Positions 1 to 5,994 of a DNA stretch of 7,798 nucleotides are shown in pieces. The stretch comes from Cyanobacteria bacterium T3Sed10_344R1 (GTDB lineage Bacteria > Cyanobacteriota > Cyanobacteriia > Phormidesmidales > Phormidesmidaceae): contig PXDR01000171.1 in NCBI GenBank assembly GCA_003566335.1, positions 1 through 7,798 of the forward strand, written 5' to 3'. Made by a program: the position numbers and the translations under genes. The notes under the pieces are model-generated. The model searched no databases. It worked only from the letters and a program-made list of their open reading frames with translations, and had not been told where the DNA came from. Numbering within the stretch: position 1 is the stretch's first letter; each line of letters opens with the position of its first letter.

Positions 1-366
1 CGGCGGCGGATCATCCAGGTCGCTACTGAGCACCTTGACCCCCAGCACCAGGATGTTCACCGGTCGGGTCAGCGTCGGCAGCCGCAGGTTGCCGCTGCCG
101 ACCATAGTGCTGTCTTGGTTAAACGTCCTGGCCTCCTCTTCGCTGAGGCTGCTTTGTAGCAGCGGCGTGCTAGAGAGGGACAGGGCTAAAAATGCGCCCG
201 TGCCCGCTGCGGCCCCGCCAATGGCCACCAGCCCCAGGCCAATAATTACCCCGCGCCAAAACCGACGTCGAGCCGATGGCCGACGAACTCGCTGGGTCTG
301 ACGAGAAGCCGGATGCTTAGACGCCGGATACACGCGGCGCGGAGGCGTTTTCTTGGAAGAAGACAC
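1..366 (-). CDS. LCP (LytR-CpsA-Psr) family protein, N-terminal part, cut by window edge
   Basis: Reading the minus strand from a GTG at 366 gives 122 uninterrupted codons to the window edge. The first 35 or so residues are a basic cytoplasmic tail rich in Arg, Lys, Ser and Pro. One membrane segment follows at about residues 36-66 (FWRGVIIGLGL, then Gly/Ala-rich), then a Ser/Glu linker, and then TRPVNILVLGVKVLSSDLDD at about 100-119. That last stretch is the first strand of the LCP catalytic domain as it appears in cyanobacterial members. LCP enzymes act on the outer face of the cytoplasmic membrane and transfer polyprenyl-linked glycopolymers to the cell wall. The catalytic Arg/Asp residues lie beyond the edge. 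GTG at 366 was chosen because GAGG sits 6 bases upstream. The frame stays open to a stop at 489, with only a TTG at 378 as an alternative start. The gene is about 310 bases downstream of the small membrane protein on the same strand. The family call is fairly sure; the polymer substrate is unknown. Confidence 0.85.
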   Translation of the reverse strand, partial: MSSSKKTPPRRVYPASKHPASRQTQRVRRPSARRRFWRGVIIGLGLVAIGGAAAGTGAFLALSLSSTPLLQSSLSEEEARTFNQDSTMVGSGNLRLPTLTRPVNILVLGVKVLSSDLDDPPP

Positions 367-375
367 AAAAGACCT

Positions 376-435
376 CAAAGGCGGAGAGAAGAAGGCCGAA
401 GCAAGGAAAGCCGGAGAAAAGAAAGCCGGAGAAAA
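376..435 (-). repeat. 15-bp tandem repeat, four units, in the LCP gene leader
   Basis: GAAAGCCGGAGAAAA occurs twice perfectly and back to back at 406-420 and 421-435. Two degenerate units continue in the same register at 391-405 (GAAGGCCGAAGCAAG) and 376-390 (CAAAGGCGGAGAGAA). Read on the minus strand this is a pyrimidine-rich tract just upstream of the LCP GTG start. The period of 15 keeps reading frame: the open upstream frame would read FSPAF FSPAF, but there is no good start codon for it, so I take the tract as untranslated leader. Confidence 0.8.
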
Positions 436-461
436 AAGGGCCGCGAGCCAGCTGTAGCGCT

Positions 462-490
462 GTGACAGGCTGATGCTAGGGGTCTGTCAA
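462..490 (-). promoter_or_regulatory. Possible promoter for the LCP gene
   Basis: On the minus strand there is a perfect consensus -35 hexamer TTGACA (plus-strand 485-490). A weak -10 candidate TGTCAC (462-467) follows after a 17-base spacer and matches TATAAT at only three positions. It lies about 100 bases upstream of the GTG at 366 and would place the 15-bp repeats inside the leader transcript. The weak -10 keeps confidence low. Confidence 0.25.
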
Positions 491-498
491 TTCTAAAT

Positions 499-588
499 TT
501 GTAAGTTGGGTAGATTGTAAGTTGGGTAGAGCGTTAGCGGCACCCAGCAAAGCTTGCCGCTGTTGGGTGAAATGCAGTGGCACCCAAC
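499..588. repeat. GTTGGGT-type cyanobacterial interspersed repeat with 16-bp tandem duplication
   Basis: TTGTAAGTTGGGTAGA is present twice in perfect tandem at 499-514 and 515-530. It is followed by several arms that can pair in alternative ways: GCGGCA (537-542) with TGCCGC (555-560); CACCCAGCA (541-549) with TGTTGGGTG (561-569, one G-T pair); and GTTGGGTG (562-569) with CACCCAAC (581-588). This resembles the short GTTGGGT/ACCCAAC foldback elements scattered between genes in many cyanobacterial genomes. It lies between two genes on the minus strand and could work as a transcript-processing or termination structure. No T-run follows the hairpin on the minus strand, so it is not a classic intrinsic terminator. 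Confidence 0.65.
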
Positions 589-676
589 CGACGGAAACCC
601 CAATTTTTAGTCTTGACGCTGCACTAGCCTGTTTTCAAGCCGAATCATAGCAGAGCAAATCGCGAAGAGGTGCGCC

Positions 677-1087
677 CTAGGGCAGTTTGTCGCCTAAGGG
701 GCTAAACCCCGGCAGCCGAATAGATTTGCGCTGCCAGAGCCGCACCATTAGCCACAGGTTGGTGAGGAAGTAGCCCGTAGTCATTAAAGTGCTGGTAATC
801 AGCAGTCGAGGGGCGAGGCCGTCGCTGAGGTTAGCACTGCCCCCCAACAGGGCATAGGCCGCCAGCCAGCTAAAGGCCAGCACCACCACGAGGCGGCTGA
901 CGTTCTTTTCTTCCGCCGTGTTTTGGCGACGGCGATACAGACTAACCAGGGCGGGCACCCCCCCAAAAATCGGGACGAGGTAGATAAACAGCTTCAGCCG
1001 ATCGAGTTCGCCACCAGGCAGGGGCGAACGCTTAGGGGCTTGGGCGGCTTGCCCATGGGGATCTGGGGGGGATGGCGGATGAGTCAT
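677..1087 (-). CDS. Small three-helix membrane protein of unknown function
   Basis: This is a 136-residue protein I do not recognise. Its first 30 residues are rich in Pro, Gln and Gly and probably disordered. Three hydrophobic segments follow, at about 31-50 (LKLFIYLVPIFGGVPALVSL), 65-82 (RLVVVLAFSWLAAYALLG) and 94-117 (RLLITSTLMTTGYFLTNLWL and on). They are joined by a basic loop (YRRRQ, 51-55) and end in a basic tail (RLWQRKSIR), which by the positive-inside rule puts that tail in the cytoplasm. I chose ATG at 1087, although the frame stays open further upstream to an ATG at 1231. The 1087 start lies 4 bases after the stop of the solute-binding protein gene, while the longer form would read 144 bases through that gene in another frame. 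The tight spacing suggests co-transcription and translational coupling. It is too short and has the wrong topology for a normal ABC permease, so a role with the binding protein is only inference. Confidence 0.75.
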   Translation of the reverse strand: MTHPPSPPDPHGQAAQAPKRSPLPGGELDRLKLFIYLVPIFGGVPALVSLYRRRQNTAEEKNVSRLVVVLAFSWLAAYALLGGSANLSDGLAPRLLITSTLMTTGYFLTNLWLMVRLWQRKSIRLPGFSPLGDKLP

Positions 1088-1091
1088 GGCC

Positions 1092-2423
1092 CTATTCCAA
1101 TGGGATCTGACGGGAGAGTGTGGAGGCCGCTGGGGGAGGCGTTCCGGCCAGCAGGTCAAGGCGCTGCTGAGAGGCCCGGAGGGCGCTTTCGGGATCCGCC
1201 CCAAGCAGGGTGGCTTCGATGGCGCGGCCAAAGTTCTCTGACAGTTCAGTGTAGCCAGGGATTAAAGGCCGTGACCGCGCCCAGTCCATTTGCGACAAAA
1301 ATACATCTAACGCCGGGTTGTCGGCGATGAACTGCTGATACTCGGGGCTGTTGCGCACCTGGCGGTTGACCGGCAGGTAGCCGCTGCCCAAAGCCCAGGG
1401 CAACTGAAAGTCTGGGCTGAGAATGTAGTCGAGAAATTGGTAAGCCGCCTGGGTTTTCTCGGGGCTGATTCGGCTGAGGAAGATGTTTTCTCCCCCCAAG
1501 ACGGCAGCGGGGGCATCTGCCACCGGGAAGGGAAACACGTCAAAGTCAATGCCCGCCTCGTTCATTTGGGGCAGCGTCCAAGGGCCGGTCACCTGCATCG
1601 CCACTTGACCCGCTAGGAACTGGTCGATTTCAAACCCCCGTTCGGGGGCAGACAGGACGGCGGTGCCGTCGTTGACCAGGTCTTGGCCCAGGGCTAGGGC
1701 TGCGATCGCACCCTGATTCACCAAATCAGGCCGTCCGTCAGCGACTAAATCACCGCTGGCGCTGTAGACAAACGGCAGCCAGACAAACACCGTCCACTCG
1801 CCCTTACCAAAGGACAGAAAGATGCCGTGCTGATCGGTTCGGCCATCGCCATCGGTATCTTGAGTAAGCTGACGGGCCACCTGGCGCAGCTCGGCCCAGG
1901 TCGTTGGCGGTTCAGTAATTCCGGCGGCAGCAAACAGGCTGGGTCGGTAGAACACAGCCGCATTATTCGCGGCAAAGGGAATCGACCAAAGCTGGTCTTC
2001 CAAAGTCATGGTGTCCAGCAGGGCCGGGTCGAGATCATCCCGGTAAGGGGACTGGTTGAACCACTCGTCTAGGGGCTGAATGGCCTCTAGTTCAAGCAAC
2101 TGCCCGGTCAAGCTGGGCAAGTACCAGAGCAAATCGGGGGCAGCGTTCCCCACTACGGCGGTAAGGATCTTCGGGATCTGCTGGTCAGGCTGGCCCACAA
2201 ACAGGGAGTCCACCTGAATATCGGGGTGGCTGTCGTTAAAGCGCTGCACCAGTTCCTGAAAAATCTCGCGGTTGCTGGGGGGGCCAATGCCTTGCCACAG
2301 GGTCAGGTGTACCACCCCATCGGAATCGTCAGCAGGCTGACAGCTCCATAATCCTAGGGTCAGCAGCAGTCCTGCCATCCCAATAATTAGCCAACGAATT
2401 AGCCCGCGCCCAAGCTTTACCAT
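1092..2423 (-). CDS. ABC transporter solute-binding lipoprotein, family 1 (carbohydrate type)
   Basis: This 443-residue protein matches the usual length of family 1 (MalE/UgpB-like) solute-binding proteins. A lipoprotein signal peptide is clear: basic start (VKLGRGLIR), hydrophobic core at 11-25 and lipobox LWSC with the lipidated Cys at 28. The mature protein shows the family pattern: an early strand VVHLTLWQG (37-45), PDLLWY near 96-101, an EF-hand-like calcium loop DTDGDGRTD (189-197), PWTLP (281-285), GGENIFLS (310-317) and a C-terminal YLPVN (349-353). Such proteins sit on the outer face of the cytoplasmic membrane and deliver a sugar, polyol or glycoside to an ABC permease. The exact ligand cannot be read from the sequence. 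No permease or ATPase gene is next to it here. The ATG at 2423 has no obvious Shine-Dalgarno sequence, and the upstream frame is closed by stops. It is the first gene of a unit with the small membrane protein. Confidence 0.92.
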   Translation of the reverse strand: MVKLGRGLIRWLIIGMAGLLLTLGLWSCQPADDSDGVVHLTLWQGIGPPSNREIFQELVQRFNDSHPDIQVDSLFVGQPDQQIPKILTAVVGNAAPDLLWYLPSLTGQLLELEAIQPLDEWFNQSPYRDDLDPALLDTMTLEDQLWSIPFAANNAAVFYRPSLFAAAGITEPPTTWAELRQVARQLTQDTDGDGRTDQHGIFLSFGKGEWTVFVWLPFVYSASGDLVADGRPDLVNQGAIAALALGQDLVNDGTAVLSAPERGFEIDQFLAGQVAMQVTGPWTLPQMNEAGIDFDVFPFPVADAPAAVLGGENIFLSRISPEKTQAAYQFLDYILSPDFQLPWALGSGYLPVNRQVRNSPEYQQFIADNPALDVFLSQMDWARSRPLIPGYTELSENFGRAIEATLLGADPESALRASQQRLDLLAGTPPPAASTLSRQIPLE

Positions 2424-2445
2424 GGTTTAGTTCATGATTTTCTGC

Positions 2446-2454
2446 ACTCTAGCA
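2446..2454 (-). promoter_or_regulatory. Possible extended -10 promoter of the solute-binding protein gene
   Basis: The minus strand reads TGCTAGAGT, an extended -10 (TGN followed by a 4/6 match to TATAAT), 22 bases upstream of the ATG. This would give a leader of about 15 bases. I see no good -35 at the right spacing, so this is tentative. Confidence 0.25.
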
Positions 2455-2514
2455 CCGGGGCCAGTCAGTTCTGCTAATCAGGAAATTAGGCGGTAAAGTA
2501 TCTGGGGTTCCCTT

Positions 2515-2538
2515 GATACACGCGCCGATACACGCGCC
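2515..2538. repeat. Perfect 12-bp tandem repeat in divergent promoter region
   Basis: GATACACGCGCC is duplicated head to tail at 2515-2526 and 2527-2538, in the 162-bp gap between the divergent solute-binding protein and mscS genes. A 12-bp spacing puts the copies just over one helical turn apart, roughly on the same DNA face, as expected of a double operator site. A slippage duplication with no function is equally possible. Confidence 0.6.
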
Positions 2539-2574
2539 CCTGGCCCCCTAACTGTTTATCAACTGTTTTCAGCT

Positions 2575-2582
2575 GCGATCGC
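2575..2582. repeat. HIP1 octamer directly before the mscS start codon
   Basis: The cyanobacterial palindrome GCGATCGC ends 3 bases before the ATG of mscS, just where a Shine-Dalgarno sequence would be, leaving the gene without one. Other perfect HIP1 copies in the window start at 1702, 2688, 4555, 7116, 7523 and 7601, about one per 1.1 kb. Confidence 0.95.
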
Positions 2583-2585
2583 AAG

Positions 2586-3464
2586 ATGGACAATCTACAA
2601 AACTTGGGAGACTTAGACGCGGTAGTCGCCCGACTGCAGTTGCTATTCACCGACTTTGGGGTGGAGTTTGGCCTGCGGATTTTGGCTGCGATCGCAATTT
2701 TCTTCATCGGTCGCTGGCTAGCCCGAATTGTGAAGCGGGTGGTGCGCAAGATCATGATTCGGGCCGGGGTAGACTCTACCCTTATTTCTTTTTCCAGCAA
2801 CCTGGCCTTCTACGGCGCAATGGCCTTTGTGGTGCTGGCGGCCCTAGGACAGCTCGGCATTGAAACCGCCTCGCTGATCGCCCTACTGGGTGCGGCAGGC
2901 TTGGCCGTTGGTCTAGCCCTGCAAGGTTCCTTAGCCAACTTCGCTGCCGGGGTGCTGATTGTCGTCTTCCGCCACTTTCGGGTCGGGGACTGGATCGAAG
3001 CTGGGGGTGTTTCCGGCTTTGTCGAAGATATCCAGTTGGTGAACACCATCATTCGCAGCCTCGACAACCGCACCATTGTCATGCCCAACAGCACCCTAAC
3101 TGGGGATACCATCATCAATCTGTCAGCCAAGGGGCTACTGCGGCTGGATTTGCTGGTAGGCGTGGCCTACGAAGAAGATATTGACCAGGTAAAGCGGGTG
3201 ATCTACGAAGAGATTGCCCAGGAAGATCGCATCCTCTCAGACCCGGCTCCCCTGGTGGGGCTAATTGACCTCAACGACAGCAGCGTTGACTTTACAGTAC
3301 GGGCCTGGGTACGCCCCGAGCATTTCATCGTCATGCGGTTTGTCCTGCTAGAGCGGATCAAAAAACGCCTCGACGCCGAAGACATCACCATCCCCTTCCC
3401 CCAGCGCGACGTGCACTTGTTCAGCGAAGCCGTTCAAGCCACTTCAGAACAGACCGCCGCCTAG
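2586..3464 (+). CDS. mscS: Small-conductance mechanosensitive channel MscS
   Basis: This 292-residue protein is collinear with the short three-helix E. coli MscS (286 residues). TM1 lies at about 28-49 and TM2 at 72-92. The pore helix TM3 at about 94-128 carries the signature LGAAGLAVGLALQGSLANFA (101-120). Leu106 and Leu110 align with the E. coli gate leucines 105 and 109, and Gly114 with the hinge Gly113. The beta domain follows (FRVGDWIEAGGVSGFVEDI, then NRTIVMPNSTL), then the alpha/beta cage with VAYEEDIDQVKRV, and it ends in ITIPFPQRDVHL. MscS forms a heptamer in the inner membrane and opens under tension to release osmolytes during hypo-osmotic shock. All key residues look intact, so it should be functional. 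The start has no Shine-Dalgarno; only AAG separates the HIP1 site from the ATG. The gene is single, divergent from the solute-binding protein gene and convergent with the NACHT gene. Confidence 0.96.
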   Translation: MDNLQNLGDLDAVVARLQLLFTDFGVEFGLRILAAIAIFFIGRWLARIVKRVVRKIMIRAGVDSTLISFSSNLAFYGAMAFVVLAALGQLGIETASLIALLGAAGLAVGLALQGSLANFAAGVLIVVFRHFRVGDWIEAGGVSGFVEDIQLVNTIIRSLDNRTIVMPNSTLTGDTIINLSAKGLLRLDLLVGVAYEEDIDQVKRVIYEEIAQEDRILSDPAPLVGLIDLNDSSVDFTVRAWVRPEHFIVMRFVLLERIKKRLDAEDITIPFPQRDVHLFSEAVQATSEQTAA

Positions 3465-3537
3465 TCCCCTCGGCGTAAACCTGTCTACCGTCTTGTGAGC
3501 CTCTGCCGTGCCGAAAGCAGGACACCAGCGCGATCAT

Positions 3538-3559
3538 AGTCGGGAGATTTCTGCCGACT
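3538..3559. terminator. Hairpin in the convergent gap between mscS and the NACHT gene
   Basis: AGTCGG (3538-3543) pairs perfectly with CCGACT (3554-3559). Inside it, after a G-G mismatch, AG can pair with CT around a short T-rich loop. It lies between the two convergent stop codons, 74 bases after mscS and 24 bases from the end of the NACHT gene. No T-run follows on either strand, so it is not a textbook intrinsic terminator. It may serve as a transcript end structure for both genes. Confidence 0.35.
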
Positions 3560-3582
3560 GGTACTCGTTCCCAGAATTGGCA

Positions 3583-5883
3583 TTACCCTCGGCACGCCTC
3601 CACTCGGGCCAAAAACGCACTGAATAGAGGCGCAACCTTAACGCTCGTCCGCACCCCTAACCCTCCGATGCGATCGAAGCTCATCGCCCCTGTCGGCAGT
3701 TCCCCAGCCGGAGAGTGGCGTAAATCGGCCTGAAGTTCTTCCGATTTGACGTAGTGGGTTGAATTACCTCCTCGCCAGCCGACAACCGCACAAAATCGCT
3801 CCCAATCCTTGCCATTAGCCGTCGGGCGATTGCAGCTACCCCAAATAGCTTGCTGCGTGGTGAAGCCAAACTTCCCTTGACTGTAGTCAAGCCATAGCTG
3901 ATCAATAGCGAGCAAATCATCGCAGGGAAAGCGAGCTAATTCTTCTGAGCCAAAGGTTTGCCCAGCCTCCTTCCCGACTGCGGTGATCATCAGGTGATAG
4001 GTTTCCTGATCGGCCTCTCGCCATTGCGCCGCTTGCAGCAGTTCCTCTAACTTGGCGTAGCGACAGGCTTTGAGCGTGGGCTTCAATGCCTCCAGTTCTT
4101 CAGCCACCTGGGGATTCAGGGTGTACTGAGTTTCCTGGTAGCAGGCGTAGGCAATATCCGCCGCCCCCTGCCGAAGCGCTTCGCGAATCAAGGGCGTCGG
4201 ATTCGTCTGGGCCGCATACAGCAAAATCGTTTGCCGCCACCAGGTTTGATTATCCTCGGCGGTCTGATTCGCTGACTGTAAATGGGGATAAAGTAAGGCT
4301 TCTTGATTCAGCGCTTTGACTTGGGCAGCCGCCAAAAATTCTTGAAAACTGAGGTGGGCAAACTCGCAGCCCTCCAGCCCCTGACGAACAATCAGCTCGC
4401 TGACATCAATAATTTGCCGCAAGAACTCGGGGGCAGAGACATCATGGCCCTGACTCACCAACGCTTTTTCCACCAACCGCTCTAGGGTCTGTTCTGGCAC
4501 CAGCCGGAGGTTCTGCTGCATCAGAGCCAGGGCCACCGATTGCAGAACCTCCTGGCGATCGCGTGGCGATAAGGGCAAGACAATATCTCGCGCTTCTGGC
4601 CGCTTGCGCAGCTGTAAATTGCAAATGTCTTGATAGAGTTCCGCCCGTTGACGGGGTAACTCTACACCGGGGTTACTGCGGTGATACGTCACCAGCAGAT
4701 TGAGCAACAGCGGATTTTGAGCCAGGGCCGCTAGCCCTGGACGATGGGGCGTTTGCAGTTGGGCTAGCAGGCTTTCCGCATTGCGGACGGCTTCTCGCCG
4801 GACTTCTGGGGTATCTCGTCCGCCTCGGGCCAGTCGTTCTTGACTGAGGTACCACTGATGGATAAATCCAGTTTGCTGCTTCCCATTAAACGGTCGTACC
4901 CAAATCTTCGTGCGCAGCGGCTCTAGGAAGTTCTCTTGATAGGCCCGAGGACGGGAGGTCAGGATAAAAACAGACCGATCAAACCGACGCATTTGGCGCT
5001 GGATCCAGAGCGTGAGCGAACGGCGCTCTGATTCCGGGATTTCATCAAACCCATCCAGCATCACCAGGGCATCGCCTCGGCTGAGAATATCCTTGGCCCA
5101 GCTAGGCGGCAGGCGCTTGAGCTTGGGGTCGAGTTCAGCCAGGTGCTGGACATGATGCTGCATGACCAGTTCTGGCAGCGTTGGCGGATGCTCGGCGTTG
5201 AGCTGCTGACGATAGCGCCGCAGGGGCAGCAAAATCGGCACTAAAAACGGCAGTTTGTACTGATGATGTTGGCGAGTGCCATAAACGTAAGCCAAATGCT
5301 TGAGTAGGGTTGTTTTGCCAAAACCGCCCCAGGCAATGATGGCGAGCTGGCGATAGGCGGGCACTTTCTGGGCTTGGGCTAGCAGGTTCCAGATGTAAAG
5401 CTCTGAGCTAGCGGCATCCAAGGGCTGGGTGCGACGGCTAAAGCCAGCCCGAACGGCGCTGACATCCATTTCCAGCGGCACAAACACATCCTGCAACAGC
5501 GGAATAAACGTCCGCTCCCATGCGCCCATGCCTTCGGGCTTGTAGTCGCGGCAGTCTAAGGCTTGACAGAGCAGATAGGCGTCCTCAGCCCGGGTCGTTT
5601 TGGCCAGCAGTTGGGCAAAATAATCATCGAGGGAACTGTTGATCGCTTCGCCCACCCCCTGCAATCGCTGGTGGTTACCGTCATGAATCGGCTGCAGCAA
5701 CTTTCCAGCGTAGGATAGGCAAAAGCCAATTAGGGCCGCAGCAATGGCTCTAACGGCTTCTTCTTCAACGATCAGCGCCCATAGACCATAGGCTCCCCCA
5801 ACTCCCACCCCACCAGGCTTCAACACCCTGGAAACAAGCTCGGCCAGCTGATCGGCAATGGAGGTGTCTTGTGACTGAGACAT
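3583..5883 (-). CDS. STAND NTPase: N-terminal membrane region, NACHT domain, C-terminal GUN4 domain
   Basis: This is a 766-residue multi-domain protein. Residues 24-63 hold two closely spaced hydrophobic stretches (GGVGVGGAYGLWALIV and AIAAALIGFCLSYAG), probably a membrane hairpin. A conserved-looking region follows (YLLCQALDCRDYKPEGMG, 103-120). The NACHT ATPase starts near 180: Walker A AWGGFGKTT (184-192, Lys190), Walker B LVMLDGFDEIP (273-283), sensor 1 FILTSRP (306-312), NPLLLNLL (390-397) and the FAHLSFQEFLAA element (508-519). A helical linker (about 520-603) leads to a full GUN4 domain: LEELLQAAQWREADQET (612-628), FPCDDLLAIDQLW (652-664), SQGKFGFTTQQAIW (668-681) and DWERFCAVVGWR (693-704). 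GUN4 proteins bind tetrapyrroles and activate Mg-chelatase. STAND NTPases switch on when the C-terminal sensor meets its signal, and several bacterial NACHT proteins defend against phage. By inference this one is a sensor-effector switch; its signal is unknown. ATG at 5883 has AGGGG 8 bases upstream. Confidence 0.93.
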   Translation of the reverse strand: MSQSQDTSIADQLAELVSRVLKPGGVGVGGAYGLWALIVEEEAVRAIAAALIGFCLSYAGKLLQPIHDGNHQRLQGVGEAINSSLDDYFAQLLAKTTRAEDAYLLCQALDCRDYKPEGMGAWERTFIPLLQDVFVPLEMDVSAVRAGFSRRTQPLDAASSELYIWNLLAQAQKVPAYRQLAIIAWGGFGKTTLLKHLAYVYGTRQHHQYKLPFLVPILLPLRRYRQQLNAEHPPTLPELVMQHHVQHLAELDPKLKRLPPSWAKDILSRGDALVMLDGFDEIPESERRSLTLWIQRQMRRFDRSVFILTSRPRAYQENFLEPLRTKIWVRPFNGKQQTGFIHQWYLSQERLARGGRDTPEVRREAVRNAESLLAQLQTPHRPGLAALAQNPLLLNLLVTYHRSNPGVELPRQRAELYQDICNLQLRKRPEARDIVLPLSPRDRQEVLQSVALALMQQNLRLVPEQTLERLVEKALVSQGHDVSAPEFLRQIIDVSELIVRQGLEGCEFAHLSFQEFLAAAQVKALNQEALLYPHLQSANQTAEDNQTWWRQTILLYAAQTNPTPLIREALRQGAADIAYACYQETQYTLNPQVAEELEALKPTLKACRYAKLEELLQAAQWREADQETYHLMITAVGKEAGQTFGSEELARFPCDDLLAIDQLWLDYSQGKFGFTTQQAIWGSCNRPTANGKDWERFCAVVGWRGGNSTHYVKSEELQADLRHSPAGELPTGAMSFDRIGGLGVRTSVKVAPLFSAFLARVEACRG

Positions 5884-5931
5884 CTTGCAACCCCTGAATC
5901 TTGGCGAAATCCTAGCTCACCTTCAGCCCCA

Positions 5932-5957
5932 AACCTTACTAGACCATGACTAGGGTT
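5932..5957. promoter_or_regulatory. Imperfect inverted repeat in the NACHT/diguanylate cyclase divergent region
   Basis: AACC (5932-5935) and CTAG (5939-5942) pair with CTAG (5950-5953) and GGTT (5954-5957), with a 3-base bulge (TTA) in the left arm and a 7-base centre. The site lies in the middle of the 111-bp gap between two divergent start codons, a natural place for a shared operator. No clear -35/-10 pair could be assigned to either gene. Confidence 0.35.
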
Positions 5958-5994
5958 ATCGCTATCAAGCCACCACCACCCGTTCCGTGCCCCC

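Larger units (their letters stand above)
367..676. other. Intergenic region, 310 bases, no gene seen
   Basis: This gap separates the LCP gene from the upstream small membrane-protein gene, both on the minus strand. It holds the 15-bp leader repeats, a possible promoter for the LCP gene and the GTTGGGT foldback repeat. In the remaining part (589-676) I see no convincing gene, tRNA or T-run terminator. A 10-bp perfect palindrome, GCCCTAGGGC (674-683), overlaps the stop codon of the membrane-protein gene. Confidence 0.7.

Noticed and set aside
35..301. Plus-strand reading frame of 88 codons opposite the LCP gene
   Set aside because: It has no recognisable domain and lies antisense to a frame with a clear LCP start; it is a shadow.
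327..336. GATACACGCG, a partial match to the 12-bp tandem repeat at 2515-2538
   Set aside because: It lies within LCP coding sequence and matches only 10 bases; most likely coincidence.
1088..1231. Longer version of the small membrane protein starting at 1231
   Set aside because: The extra 48 residues overlap the C-terminal end of the solute-binding protein gene in another frame and look like noise; the ATG at 1087 fits the 4-base gap.
3507..3596. Inverted repeat CGTGCCGA (3507-3514) and TCGGCACG (3589-3596) around the mscS/NACHT convergent gap
   Set aside because: The arms are 8 bases, 74 bases apart, and the right arm lies in coding sequence; chance is a fair explanation in this GC-rich DNA.
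5937..5953. Direct repeat ACTAG with a 6-base spacer, a possible two-site operator
   Set aside because: It is five bases long and is mostly explained by the CTAG arms of the inverted repeat already listed.
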